Below are positions 12,001 to 17,097 of a DNA stretch of 55,767 bases, piece by piece; positions within the stretch are counted from its first letter, which is position 1; every line of letters begins with the position of its first letter. Made by a program: the position numbers and the translations under genes. The notes under the pieces are model-generated. The model was not told the DNA's origin. It saw only the letters and a program-made list of their open reading frames with translations, and did not search any database. Source of the stretch: a virus; IMG/VR virus record IMGVR_UViG_3300021197_000751, positions 1 to 55,767 of that record. The stretch is one strand, 5' to 3'.

Positions 12001-12187
12001 TACCAAGAGATTGCATTGATGATTTCATTTGGCGGTGATTATCTCCATCTTGTAAAACATGTGATGATGTTCTTGCGCTATCACCTACTTTGTGACCTGT
12101 TTGTGTGAATCCACCTTGAGGGCATATCACGCTATCGTTAACACCGTTGAAAAACAACGCGTTGCTCGATGCACCGAATACTCCCAT
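1..12187 (-). CDS. Giant tail fibre / receptor-binding protein, C-terminus outside window
   Basis: An open frame begins at ATG 12187 and has no stop before the left edge, giving at least 4062 codons; I followed the frame by hand and it is still open at base 2. The ATG lies one base after the TGA of the upstream gene, which suggests coupled translation. Residues about 1-230 look like a LamG/concanavalin-type beta-sandwich (FSIEAWVSPD, LYINGELVAYE, GYIESVHWKRG). The rest is rich in Gly, Ser, Thr, Asn and aromatic residues, as in beta-rich fibres. Two Gly-rich GSGY-type modules occur near residues 2210-2275 (bases about 5360-5560) and 2670-2765 (about 3890-4180). Its place after the tape measure and a distal-tail-type gene fits a fibre or adhesin that contacts the host surface. 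The function is inferred from position and composition; no enzymatic motif was noticed. Confidence 0.8.
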   Translation of the reverse strand, partial: MGVFGASSNALFFNGVNDSVICPQGGFTQTGHKVGDSARTSSHVLQDGDNHRQMKSSMQSLGKFSIEAWVSPDSGGVIASKDGVFELRMGSVGAPAPAIFTIHTQTGVSFSVKSANNYPTNAGTFVSNNVGLNTEQRELYHIIGAFSESELTLYINGELVAYEKLNTKYSVPINTQDLYLGGKGGEYRGYIESVHWKRGVPSVDLRALPVTKETGTIGMWRFEEPVEVDSDIFHIKSNLSANATTITLDATQVQTLYRLISGKSDTFTGTYTPESLGNYRAMNSAHPSGKQVVSIPHRAWNMLINPTGTDIMSKLPNNKPPERVRLVSLSDAGTIVVNSIHLDFNIDDTYGARGVLHARTAYNSTTQLANDSTMVLIRSDLLVDSQTGKPHQMAGMASQAIDRTGAMIIDESGNDFHGFLYSRQCSINESGNPFTVSSANWAVDDKLQTGHNGRHFYNYGEGHPFLRILPPSTDHTITRTIDGLADSIRVHYPAANLGIKDQLPINSKITLTHTALHGAIHSVITSATVTNVVRNGMAPSIDSTQDGVIGIGVDNIKPFLLKGHGFDDVVTGSNAHTLHAMPEDVSRVAIMQVSTITSCPYVEIHYKAIDLTGAKMGIGNPCLLVEKTVPSANTVLDGHTIAHHIANVSNAVIHAPGGVVVFTGDVVGDASTVMIPHRLVGDNTGGTEREFSLNESRIPANYTPALATDLPNSIPIGVEGSNESSLHPSVYNRLILHPLSKPKGNSPTGGTTVSYQVTEQNASQQGAAFEVFDIIDNYIDSGYHYVIVQPSRKNRTMQLSRVVGTKDDSVDHTFATIEYIQGQGRINSFKVADDKGSRQLIMRARGLMDDVSDQSVTFTGDGSPDSHIVKEIQPGAPVVSVTLGGAGQGAINTKPSWDPSPLSRVGWNTRRDCTVEVTAVDTTTGTITVQPLNNNSANLASWGTYCFPPTGRVHMINGANAEYKSRTGTAFTFDTATGLFSSGSFVASNGNEHDSFAAFVSANNVVIGTQLILDPLFNTQSVCEDGTTVNDRLFQSLGTISHDYQLGTQYASTRALAEIPLFPNQFFENREQNIFPGPDNSMKIHLDATMTAHTWCPSPVGRRSINAPAIDKTVFGPYYKRWYNDETTRAIAGTMGSLDANRTWVYLNIEEGIERIPDSNQSAGGNVRNGGSNYENWIRKIILDNGEWCYYHMSNIAPDEDRTNKRIKLITTEGNHSADFFVSIRNGSVLTVGQQPFKIFKPLSNDTTHNTLTSAQEYRRPFYYDRANTQTQGGNVDYGLRQYVSAVEFKAGPLSNPHLARIESGCAKITVLAKSGSGPFDVTFKGELPKGELPANYHYAAINEITGDTAQITYDSSANVDQVVITTAGTNVGDVWTITSIESTVVAPYKLPDGTVNSKWNHPYAPGGLRYGDTVWMNMHYTNPHAIEGLFAKSRGVLNEYEVWSEFNGGKGDLTTEARTSLPLENFLIGNTCMETAKNFVQHVNKTISLNWTELGHGNNPPIVAYLDPYLSTEQHARVLLYDVAHDREFIAFHDLHMQVQTSARTPFIDGLDVAAGFATQAKNKTTNSTHHTQSINSVNYTLHAEEGKSTYTEGAYAHASWYLMDADYATSTLGQFSRPSRQTRHIVKTADITSTEHDRVEPSSVSVSAANTRHAENMLKTDSAKVRAGSADAYDFNSTFFDTPDGTRVIPAFLCMKGKRSSNLSLTAHYETALQSLPHWYSMDFARRLSIDFGEVGIKDGVTDIEAAAKEVVRLINQAGAINGRSSQRRPSDQYSAEGERFDINRRAVTASGQDTNEPSDPTSAHHHADFATTGSTHDPSPFWDDSAFTSYNRGSHMGYMRAHIGRVVEDIDGNEGFSVVIHSTVPGASGRNFCVWLDNSKGQSEYRPQYLVGHGGRFRNYYCASPDIAGENMHPAPMPIDKNGKPFAPITTLREYVSLDEELGDVTNSQNLGYDVEYNTNTVVSSNEGVQEGTPNTEATTGRNSNSINMESFEDGNAKMTVREGLQTGTRAVGRINFGGLVASGVPGFAPDAGIWGFGANGHSTSRFQNIYGKHVPTGNASYSSYGGYVPASQVNDDNIGNEPIYGFKITDHRGKSHIIRMVYRTCGESFTHKNTKLPPTIDEEIVIYIDDRDVTQGGFTLGNRMWGVGGSGTEITSQVPSTAASALAWRGNKFRGVRTHNSGFAVSIGDKTTQFTSRINSSGQLTINVAGSGVSAGTYTLFNISGANKGSGASITVTVSGGAVNGITGVPAVGSGYAVGDVLGLTGTNARVTVSALFGSLDGYAYPSSIYLKTGSGVGNQNTGIWHNLPEGSNLDALGWLGFPDSGLIWVAVPHTASSYAGASGKVGRVFHYSGRTHNAYNGEHGFFGLTGIDATSLDVLFDGTIRKGPTSSSNPIPPVIISPHLNQTTIVTDELLAAAVAHAFTIDPNDEDGVAFDCSELYAPDGRTYGDWLGDNAQTAIRIKAFNSKKNLKPLSDLFNVNLFRDYGIQASSSETAPVASIIGSNPQAHMGGLTQAERNAGVMFDAGYLPKTVLQINTNYFGHNANTATPVLIDSNNNPVDTSEWKKHLRGEKYTRFVGDHITPAIDNLPFGIAPPLSGGLVHAVPNSGYVGYRYANDVQHPTTWISAGSATGAEIVAASEIRTGGFLSGNFGSIRSDKDDNQDIPKRGHSYTIAGEFTVNNWTFAVTSAGTSGYAASTTYTLTGGGGSGAKIQVGVNGSGQITSIEGTVAFGTGYANSDVLTVAGGSGDATVTVSKTNQARLITKEITSYRRTFSDDGTPIPRQRIRCNNGWVSQTYRAGPLGREHAWVGRYGAVSSDAYTISTAATDTFGGAADLSWVEPKRLYYADESILVYPVDGCFLMKTEDGSENWTEPLTGKYPNGIQSNYIVIYAQEYKTEHQAQFSGLRLAGNTNGEPLTYFRGAQDSVDHSVPLYFGGGFSGVTMDVNDGAKVDYTSHNEHPYASGPTGCAGMQDIGEKMGSYALLDSAAMFAMFPGSPLCDQMHGTTVPPFANQDAILATDMDGNNDAHDGATGKTYTNVKIVKPSPIILRFAHPYARYTDSDNSVAYVIFGPGQAAPKHWKGELQSMSTSREPTGKWVVAAKEYAVLNGSTVVGGLFSAHTDTGHLLPNELHNGTLDSAANQLLPPTDAYGANNVYPGNAFRHWETPLGFSNSHYNQTSAAQSRNVSNHFGSPSSVNSAGPKMAHPFSHYKAQLRFTGKGITAAPEKTNLMIFHLDGGYSPGGSWFDDTIRKNPAHPITGATVASRQTATWNSVSLVTGLDATMFRVGAAVATGFDTNADTTPPLDTFVIDATRCQNSEELAAIVAAAINTWPGPANLKAIGGSFLPSFQDAQRQDRYSWVEMNQAINDYDDTNGLVTLASNMPSTLPANGWVRVSNGTNAFYGYYSHRSDDTFILGNNYRSNTNKLENPTVATGASSVVAAMNTAALSGYKAYVWSKSGNLRWDNGFQEAALSTRSDASTSVMVEGALTHHRTNSIFDHLAATQVHFNGVTDAIDRTRAVGAVGWHGERYSYLNSLNIGTKVAAGLGAWLPASGFNPYGPSQSCHTVNSIQMTIVPADGGIENALYQLVPTVSAHPATSRVHQRHYIAISYEGDLPIIAKASRNGQPTCGDMLALKWSASNMGGTVVAYHNERFNNDRYNAESNAGPHVEALYESTSIIPKEGATLAQTNQSTQATLFQMDACLFPTGDLFYDADHNPGLKNYSDSDVSEPLFDGNKLVNQNVGYSSYSDHLAGVLNYGVGRSAARNFFVEHVVWKRMSGGNLSLPAPNARGLGSIPWQYHKVGGAYVKFGETIYGNTRFSFETTNKVMFPIVQAQELAHPSLAQQYPYEIRNALSIPNEELQFNRMEVTDDTGQVHTLAGGSPLGVVIRDYELKSDRESSGLSPALANSGIAPNMKIQLPNHDEIPSNILVRSGFDRLQAYQHETMGDGGLQHPSQPSAGVESAFGLDGKEVYTAPYWEQNGYERISNNPNTFPDSQYGLNEDNVLKTAYEPHDRALYFHITKMGYTYTEREPLGIVANVMTHNPLTVKAIGP

Positions 12188-12188
12188 G

Positions 12189-13385
12189 TCATAGCCCCAC
12201 AATCAAATCAACAGGTTGGAATGTGATACTACCCTCGTAAATGTTGTTTCCTGCATCATATCCAAAGTTCATTCCTACAACAGTTCCGCGAATACCTGTG
12301 AACTTATCATCGACTATGAAATCGACACCGTGAGGGTTTTTGTTTCCGCTACTGTCTTGTTCTTCGATGGTCCGCGCGCCCGTCATAATGAGTAAATTGC
12401 GCGTGACATAACCATCGTTTGAAGTGTCACTTGTTGTCTTTTGAACGAGAGAATTGTAAGGGATTTGAATACCAACAATGTAATCCCCCGACCTATCAGC
12501 GATTGAAAAATCTGTTCCGAGGCCGTTTCCTTTGTCAATGTCAAGACCTACATCTAAGATGCCACCCGATACTCCGGCGAGATTAGCATTGCCTACTACA
12601 CCAATGAGGTCTTGTAGTTTATCCCCCGCGCTCTTACAGTTGTGTAGTGTGCCTCCACCAAAGAGTTCAAACTTTGGCTTTGACAATACTCCATTATCAC
12701 TCCAAAAATTAGGCGTAGCGTTATTACCATCCGGTCCTAATTCAACTGATGTTATTGTCACTTTTGAGTTGCCTGTTGACGCAATAGAACCCGCACCTGC
12801 TGATATTGTTAGCGCGTTTAACATAGTGTCACTTGTCGAACCTGTGGATGTGAGTTGGATGTTGAAAGAACCATTCTGTGTGAAGGCGGCGACAACGCGC
12901 GAAGCGAGGTCTGCTCCTGTTGATACTGATTGTATGCCTACTGTCAACAAAGGTTGCCCTGTGGCGTATGTATGACTTGCTGTATCTTTATCAAACTTGA
13001 TTGTGATAGGAGCGCGCACCCTGCTTTTGTTAGTGTATGCTGTTGCAATTTCAAATGTCTTATCATCCAAATTAGCAATTGATATTGCACCACCGTCACC
13101 TGTCATGAAGAAGTCATTACCTCCGCCCGATGTGTCAGCACTTAATCCAAAATCAATACTGCAAAATGCCGCGTCTTGTTGAAACTTTGTTGCCGCGCAA
13201 TCGTCATCACGCAATACACAATCAATTGAAATATCCGACTGAACGGCGTTAATGTCGATAGCCATTCTTTCTGCGAGAACAGGGATAGGTATGACCGGAA
13301 TAGAACGAGAGACGCTGATAGAGTAGGTAGTAGCATCGAGTTCGATGACTTTACCATCCTGTCGTATCAAGCGTATTCCTGCCAT
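12189..13385 (-). CDS. Putative distal tail / baseplate protein
   Basis: 398 residues from ATG 13385, which overlaps the TGA of the tape measure gene as TGATG; a GTG one codon upstream is possible but less likely. The N-terminus (GIRLIRQDGK, then SRSIPVIPIPVLAERMAID) reads like a tail protein that begins with a short strand-rich domain. The middle is strand-forming and rich in Ser, Gly, Thr and Asp. The end (GSITFQPVDLIVGL) is again beta-rich. No catalytic motif is visible. It lies between the tape measure and the giant fibre, where siphovirus-type genomes place distal tail or baseplate hub proteins. The assignment rests mainly on position. Confidence 0.6.
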   Translation of the reverse strand: MAGIRLIRQDGKVIELDATTYSISVSRSIPVIPIPVLAERMAIDINAVQSDISIDCVLRDDDCAATKFQQDAAFCSIDFGLSADTSGGGNDFFMTGDGGAISIANLDDKTFEIATAYTNKSRVRAPITIKFDKDTASHTYATGQPLLTVGIQSVSTGADLASRVVAAFTQNGSFNIQLTSTGSTSDTMLNALTISAGAGSIASTGNSKVTITSVELGPDGNNATPNFWSDNGVLSKPKFELFGGGTLHNCKSAGDKLQDLIGVVGNANLAGVSGGILDVGLDIDKGNGLGTDFSIADRSGDYIVGIQIPYNSLVQKTTSDTSNDGYVTRNLLIMTGARTIEEQDSSGNKNPHGVDFIVDDKFTGIRGTVVGMNFGYDAGNNIYEGSITFQPVDLIVGL

Positions 13386-15145
13386 CACAAAGCACCTCTT
13401 CTATTACCATAACCTCTACCGCTACGATTCATTTCATCACGGATTGCTTCACCTATTTCGCGAGCGAGAGCGCGCTTATCGGTTCGGTCGGTTATACCGC
13501 TTGCGTTGATGTTAATTGTTATTGGCCCGCCACCGCCCAATCCAATACCTTGAGGATTATTCTTCTTGGTCAAAGGTATGACAGCCTCCGGTCCATCCTC
13601 ACCGATTAGCGCGTTGGTGGGTTTGTTGACTATACCACCTTTTGCCAACTTGACTTTTGGTATTGTTGGCAATCCCCACTTCTTACCGCCAATCTTCGGA
13701 ACCCATTTAGGTATCTTGATTTTCATTTTCTTAGCAAGCCAATTATAAGCCCCTATTACTTTGTTGATGATACCTTCCGCAGTTTGCTTTGCTATCCTTA
13801 CCACACGACCCGGTATAGACACAAGCCATGCAAGAATACCTTTCCAACCGCCCGATAGCGCAATTTGAAATGACTTCCATAAGTCCATTAACAAATTATA
13901 AACAAAGATGAATGGGAATGTGATGATACCAATTATTGTCCCTGCTACGAATATGATTGCGGCAAGAACGACTTCAATTGCACCATAGATTAACAAAACA
14001 ATACCCGCTATGATAGCGCCGGTCCATTCACCAATCCAAGTCAATCCGGCCCATATCATCTCTCCTAATGCCACACCTAACGCAACTATTTCATCCCAAT
14101 ACTTGATGACGACGGCAATAAAAAGCGCAATTGCCGCGACTATAAACACAATAGGCCAAGTGAACCCTACAAGGATAGCAACACCAACACCGATAGCAAA
14201 TGCGCTAATTGCCGCTATCGCCCATCCAATCCAACCTGTGACTTTACCTGTGGCAAACGCCCAAAGACCAATAATACCACCGATAATAAGACCAACACCC
14301 AACAATACTGCTCCAACGGTTTGCATCAAAGCCGCTTTTGCCATTGTTGCCGCCGAGCCAACAATCACTAATGACGCTTTCAAATACAAAAATACACCAA
14401 CAAGTGTTAGTATCACCGCTATTGATGCCGCAAATGCGGCAGTTGTGCTACCTGTTCCTTTCTTAACAAGTTGAAATGTGCCTACCATGAGCAAAAGCGC
14501 ACCCGCAATCAGTGCCGCTTTGAATCCAAACAAGAACATGACAGGGAGCGCCAAAACCATCGCGGCTACTACAAGGTTAATTGCACCATACAAACCACCT
14601 TCGCCTTCGCCTGTCATAGCCATGATAAGACCTTTCAGCGCCTCATCGAGAACAGGTATGCCCTCCGTGTAATCTAACAATGGTGTTTCAGCACCTTGAA
14701 ACGCGACTGATATTGCCGCGATAGCAAATCCAACGAGTAAGAATATCGAAAGAATAGCAAATATGTTCATTGTCAATCTTCGCCATAGTGACACTTGATT
14801 CTCGACCATCTTGTTCATCATATTCCCATAAGCAGTAGCGCCTACTATCGCTACCATCCACTTGGTCAAACCTGTCGCATTCTTTTCGACTTCTGCTTTC
14901 TGTTCTTCTGTTAGTTGTGTTGATTGGGACTGTAATTTACTAAAGATTTTGATTTGCTTGCCTAACCCTAAGAATGATTTACCTACCTGCACGATAGGGT
15001 TTTTGTTAAAAGCACCTTTCAGTTTGCCTTGTTGCTTCTCCATTATACCTGCGGTTTTACCGTAAGCGTTTCCAACAACTCCCAACTCTTGTAGCGCTGT
15101 TTTCAAATCATCGAAGTCTTTGGATAGTTTAGCAACATCAGTCAT
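13385..15145 (-). CDS. Tail tape measure protein
   Basis: 586 residues from ATG 15145, with a strong Shine-Dalgarno AAGGAGTGA upstream. Residues about 1-95 are helical and charged. About residues 95-460 hold many hydrophobic segments rich in Ala, Ile, Val and Gly, the pattern of the membrane-active centre of tape measures. The C-terminal part carries the common tape measure signature GGIVNKP-TNALIGEDGPEAVIPL (near residues 505-530), followed by a Gly-rich and basic tail. The two chaperone-type ORFs directly upstream support the call. At the usual 1.5 Angstrom per residue the tail would be roughly 90 nm, an inference from length alone. The protein should fill the tail tube and may help DNA cross the host membrane. 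Confidence 0.9.
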   Translation of the reverse strand: MTDVAKLSKDFDDLKTALQELGVVGNAYGKTAGIMEKQQGKLKGAFNKNPIVQVGKSFLGLGKQIKIFSKLQSQSTQLTEEQKAEVEKNATGLTKWMVAIVGATAYGNMMNKMVENQVSLWRRLTMNIFAILSIFLLVGFAIAAISVAFQGAETPLLDYTEGIPVLDEALKGLIMAMTGEGEGGLYGAINLVVAAMVLALPVMFLFGFKAALIAGALLLMVGTFQLVKKGTGSTTAAFAASIAVILTLVGVFLYLKASLVIVGSAATMAKAALMQTVGAVLLGVGLIIGGIIGLWAFATGKVTGWIGWAIAAISAFAIGVGVAILVGFTWPIVFIVAAIALFIAVVIKYWDEIVALGVALGEMIWAGLTWIGEWTGAIIAGIVLLIYGAIEVVLAAIIFVAGTIIGIITFPFIFVYNLLMDLWKSFQIALSGGWKGILAWLVSIPGRVVRIAKQTAEGIINKVIGAYNWLAKKMKIKIPKWVPKIGGKKWGLPTIPKVKLAKGGIVNKPTNALIGEDGPEAVIPLTKKNNPQGIGLGGGGPITININASGITDRTDKRALAREIGEAIRDEMNRSGRGYGNRRGAL

Positions 15146-15157
15146 TTATTTCACTCC

Positions 15158-15421
15158 TTAATCGCTGAATGGCATAGGTGTTCCCGCGTCTGTTCCTGCT
15201 ACGCTCATTTTACCCTTAGAGTCATTGGTTGCTTTTTCCATTTCTTCTGCTTCTATTTTTTTTGCCGCAGACGCGAATGCAAGAGATTCTTCAAACTCAT
15301 GTAGCGACATGTCCCACACATCGCCTAAGCGTAATCCGTAATGTTTCGCTACAAAATACGCAGAAGAGTTCATGTAAATCTCAATGTCGAGTTCTTCGGG
15401 TTTATGTGACGGGGCCTTCAT
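15158..15421 (-). CDS. Tail assembly chaperone, downstream (T-like) ORF
   Basis: 87 residues if read from its own ATG at 15421 (MKAPSHKPEE). The frame is open upstream to 15469 and lies in the -1 frame of the preceding ORF, so it is more likely the second half of a frameshifted G-T type chaperone. The sequence is helical and acidic in the middle (HYGLRLGDVWDMSLHEFEE) with a polar tail. It sits 12 bases upstream of the tape measure gene, the position of gpT in lambda-like viruses. The ATG has no clear Shine-Dalgarno site, which also favours expression by frameshift. It would bind the tape measure protein during tail assembly. Confidence 0.7.
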   Translation of the reverse strand: MKAPSHKPEELDIEIYMNSSAYFVAKHYGLRLGDVWDMSLHEFEESLAFASAAKKIEAEEMEKATNDSKGKMSVAGTDAGTPMPFSD

Positions 15422-15828
15422 AAACGAATAAACTGTGTCTATTCGTTGTCCCCATCGCTCAAAGGGTTGTTAATCAAATCCTGTGGTTGCGGCAATAGCG
15501 CGGTAATTTGTTGAGCAACATATGGTTGTAGTTGCATCATTTGAGTAGGTGTCAGTCGTGGTTCAGTTTTCTCAACGCACTCCGCGAACATGTGTTTCCA
15601 ATAAGCGGCAAGGTCAATATCTACTCCGCCTTGTGCGGTGATATTCAAAAAGGTCTTGATGGCATTCTGCATCTGCATAAAGGACAATTCGCGAATCCAC
15701 ACCTTCAATCCAATATCGGGATTGTTGGGGTCTACGCCAATCATATGTTCTTTTGCTGTTGTATTTACCAATAGGCTTACTGCGCTCTCAACCAACTGTG
15801 TCGGCTGTTTCTGTTTCGTCGGATTCAT
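15158..15828 (-). CDS. Predicted -1 frameshift fusion of the two tail assembly chaperone ORFs
   Basis: Reading ORF 15439-15828 to the heptamer C CCT TTG and then shifting by -1 gives an uninterrupted product of about 223 residues ending at 15158. The joined sequence after the slip (ERWGQRIDTVYSFMKAPSH) is plausible protein. The -1 frame has a TAA just upstream of the heptamer and is open downstream, so the slip window is narrow. This is the arrangement known for gpG/gpGT of lambda and many other tailed phages, where the short and long forms coat the tape measure. The frameshift itself is inferred, not observed. Confidence 0.65.
15439..15828 (-). CDS. Tail assembly chaperone, upstream (G-like) ORF
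   Basis: 129 residues from ATG 15828, preceded by AGGAAGTG and overlapping the end of the upstream gene by 41 bases. The protein is helical and mostly polar (AVSLLVNTTAKE, RELSFMQMQNAIKTF, AYWKHMFAECVEKTEPRLT), with a Gln-rich C-terminal part. It resembles the size and make-up of phage tail assembly chaperones. The -1 related ORF and the tape measure gene follow directly. Family membership is inferred from synteny and the slippery site, not from a recognised domain. Confidence 0.7.
   Translation of the reverse strand: MNPTKQKQPTQLVESAVSLLVNTTAKEHMIGVDPNNPDIGLKVWIRELSFMQMQNAIKTFLNITAQGGVDIDLAAYWKHMFAECVEKTEPRLTPTQMMQLQPYVAQQITALLPQPQDLINNPLSDGDNE
15460..15466 (-). promoter_or_regulatory. Slippery heptamer CCCTTTG for -1 frameshift
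   Basis: On the minus strand the bases read C CCT TTG in the zero frame (codons AAC CCT TTG), an exact X XXY YYZ pattern. It lies about 27 bases before the TAG that ends the upstream ORF, within the only stretch where both frames are open. I did not identify a convincing stimulatory hairpin by eye. Confidence 0.65.
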
Positions 15829-16240
15829 TACTTACACTTCCTGTTTCATCGCTTGATACTGCCTCTTCCGAGGGGGCATCTTCGGTCACTTCAACAGCCT
15901 CTTGCAAGGGGGCATCCGCGTCCAATAGACGGGCAACTAATTCCGCCTTCTTTCCTTTCACCGCTAATTGTTTAGCGCGACAAAGAGCGCGCAATTCTTC
16001 AACGGTTAGGGAATTGTAATCTGTTGGACCCTCTTCTTCAAGAGGTGTTGTTTCTTCAACCACTTCTTCTTCGATAGGTGGTTCTTCGGGGAATGGATTG
16101 CCGTCAGTCTTAGCGGCTTCGGGATTGAAGACTTCTTCTTCAACGATTTCTTCCTCAAGAGGTTCTGCGACATATGCGTTTTTTTCAACAGCGACCCATC
16201 TTCGGGTTCGCGCTCCGCCTAAGTGCATACTCTCTCGCAT
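15788..16240 (-). CDS. Acidic protein with SAP-like domain
   Basis: 150 residues from ATG 16240, which has GAGGGG eight bases upstream; a longer reading from 16297 would overlap the previous gene and is less likely. Residues 1-20 are basic (GGARTRRWVAVEK). A long Glu-rich stretch follows (about 27-73). Residues about 75-108 (SLTVEELRALCRAK, then GKKAELVARLLD) match the helix-turn-helix shape of a SAP domain, a small fold known for binding DNA. The tail is acidic and Ser/Thr-rich. It lies between the tail-tube region and the chaperones. Its role in the virion is unknown; the SAP match is by eye and could be a related LEM/HeH fold. Confidence 0.65.
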   Translation of the reverse strand: MRESMHLGGARTRRWVAVEKNAYVAEPLEEEIVEEEVFNPEAAKTDGNPFPEEPPIEEEVVEETTPLEEEGPTDYNSLTVEELRALCRAKQLAVKGKKAELVARLLDADAPLQEAVEVTEDAPSEEAVSSDETGSVSNESDETETADTVG

Positions 16241-16265
16241 GATTACCGCCCCTCGTTCACCCGTT

Positions 16266-17093
16266 TCAAACTTTCCCTTTGAGAATAGACCATGCATGGT
16301 TCATTGCCATAGGATAGCCTGTCGCAACAAGATTTTGGGTTTCTTGTGGTTTGTCGAAATCTCGCACAGGCACATTTGGGTTTCGTCTGCCATCCTTATC
16401 GTGAACTTCTATTCCTAATTTTCGTCTGTGAGATGAAGATGGTTTAACATGCCTTTGATTCATTCTGCTGTTTTCAAGACCGCGCGCCTCTTCTTCATTC
16501 ATAGGCAATCGGTCAAGATGGTCTAAGTCGCCTTGCGTTTGCATTTGATTCCTTCTTGGGTTAGCGCTACCGATAGGGCCTAATATCTTATCCGCGTGTT
16601 CTTGCCCTTCCGGTCCGCGATAGTTTCCGCCCGGAGCGCGTCGCCCGCTTCGTCCTTGTTTGGTGTTGTGTGCCGCCGTCACCTTCTCGCTGTTTGCTGA
16701 ATTATTTCTCCTATTTGGGTCATCGTAATCCATATCATACGCTTCTTCTTCCATCTGTCGGCCTGTTTTGGGGCTGATACCCATGTTTTGCATATTTGGC
16801 TCGCGGTTAATTCCCGCGTTTGGTCTTGGCATAAGTTCAATCTTACGCCCCGGTAGCGGTCCTTGTGTGTTGCCACCCATAGGGTGTTCTTGATTAGGTT
16901 GTGGTTGAGGGTTCTTTTCAGCCCCTTTATTGCCGGATGAGTAAAAGTTGCCATCGGGTTGATAACCTTGTCTTTGAGCCATTGATACAACCGCAGGGTG
17001 AGGTTTAATTTCCGGCATATGGCTACCGTATTGAACATTGGTAGTAGCGACATTCTGTTTTAATACAGTCCATGCTATATTCATTGTGTTCAT
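16266..17093 (-). CDS. Hydrophilic tail-region protein with AWxxLK motifs at both ends
   Basis: 275 residues from ATG 17093 (a second ATG three codons in is possible). The protein is rich in Asn, Gln, Gly, Pro and Arg and looks largely disordered. It starts with MNIAWTVLKQ and ends with NHAWSILKGKV, so the same short helix-like motif caps both termini. Related motifs end or start other proteins of this virus. It follows the tail tube-like gene by four bases. I recognise no family. A linker or assembly adaptor that docks through its two ends is one possibility, but that is a guess from the motif. Confidence 0.6.
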   Translation of the reverse strand: MNTMNIAWTVLKQNVATTNVQYGSHMPEIKPHPAVVSMAQRQGYQPDGNFYSSGNKGAEKNPQPQPNQEHPMGGNTQGPLPGRKIELMPRPNAGINREPNMQNMGISPKTGRQMEEEAYDMDYDDPNRRNNSANSEKVTAAHNTKQGRSGRRAPGGNYRGPEGQEHADKILGPIGSANPRRNQMQTQGDLDHLDRLPMNEEEARGLENSRMNQRHVKPSSSHRRKLGIEVHDKDGRRNPNVPVRDFDKPQETQNLVATGYPMAMNHAWSILKGKV

Positions 17094-17097
17094 TATA

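Noticed and set aside
14010-14474. Plus-strand ORF of 154 residues
   Set aside because: It is antisense to the hydrophobic core of the tape measure gene and has the composition of a complement shadow (Ala, Ile, Pro, Thr).
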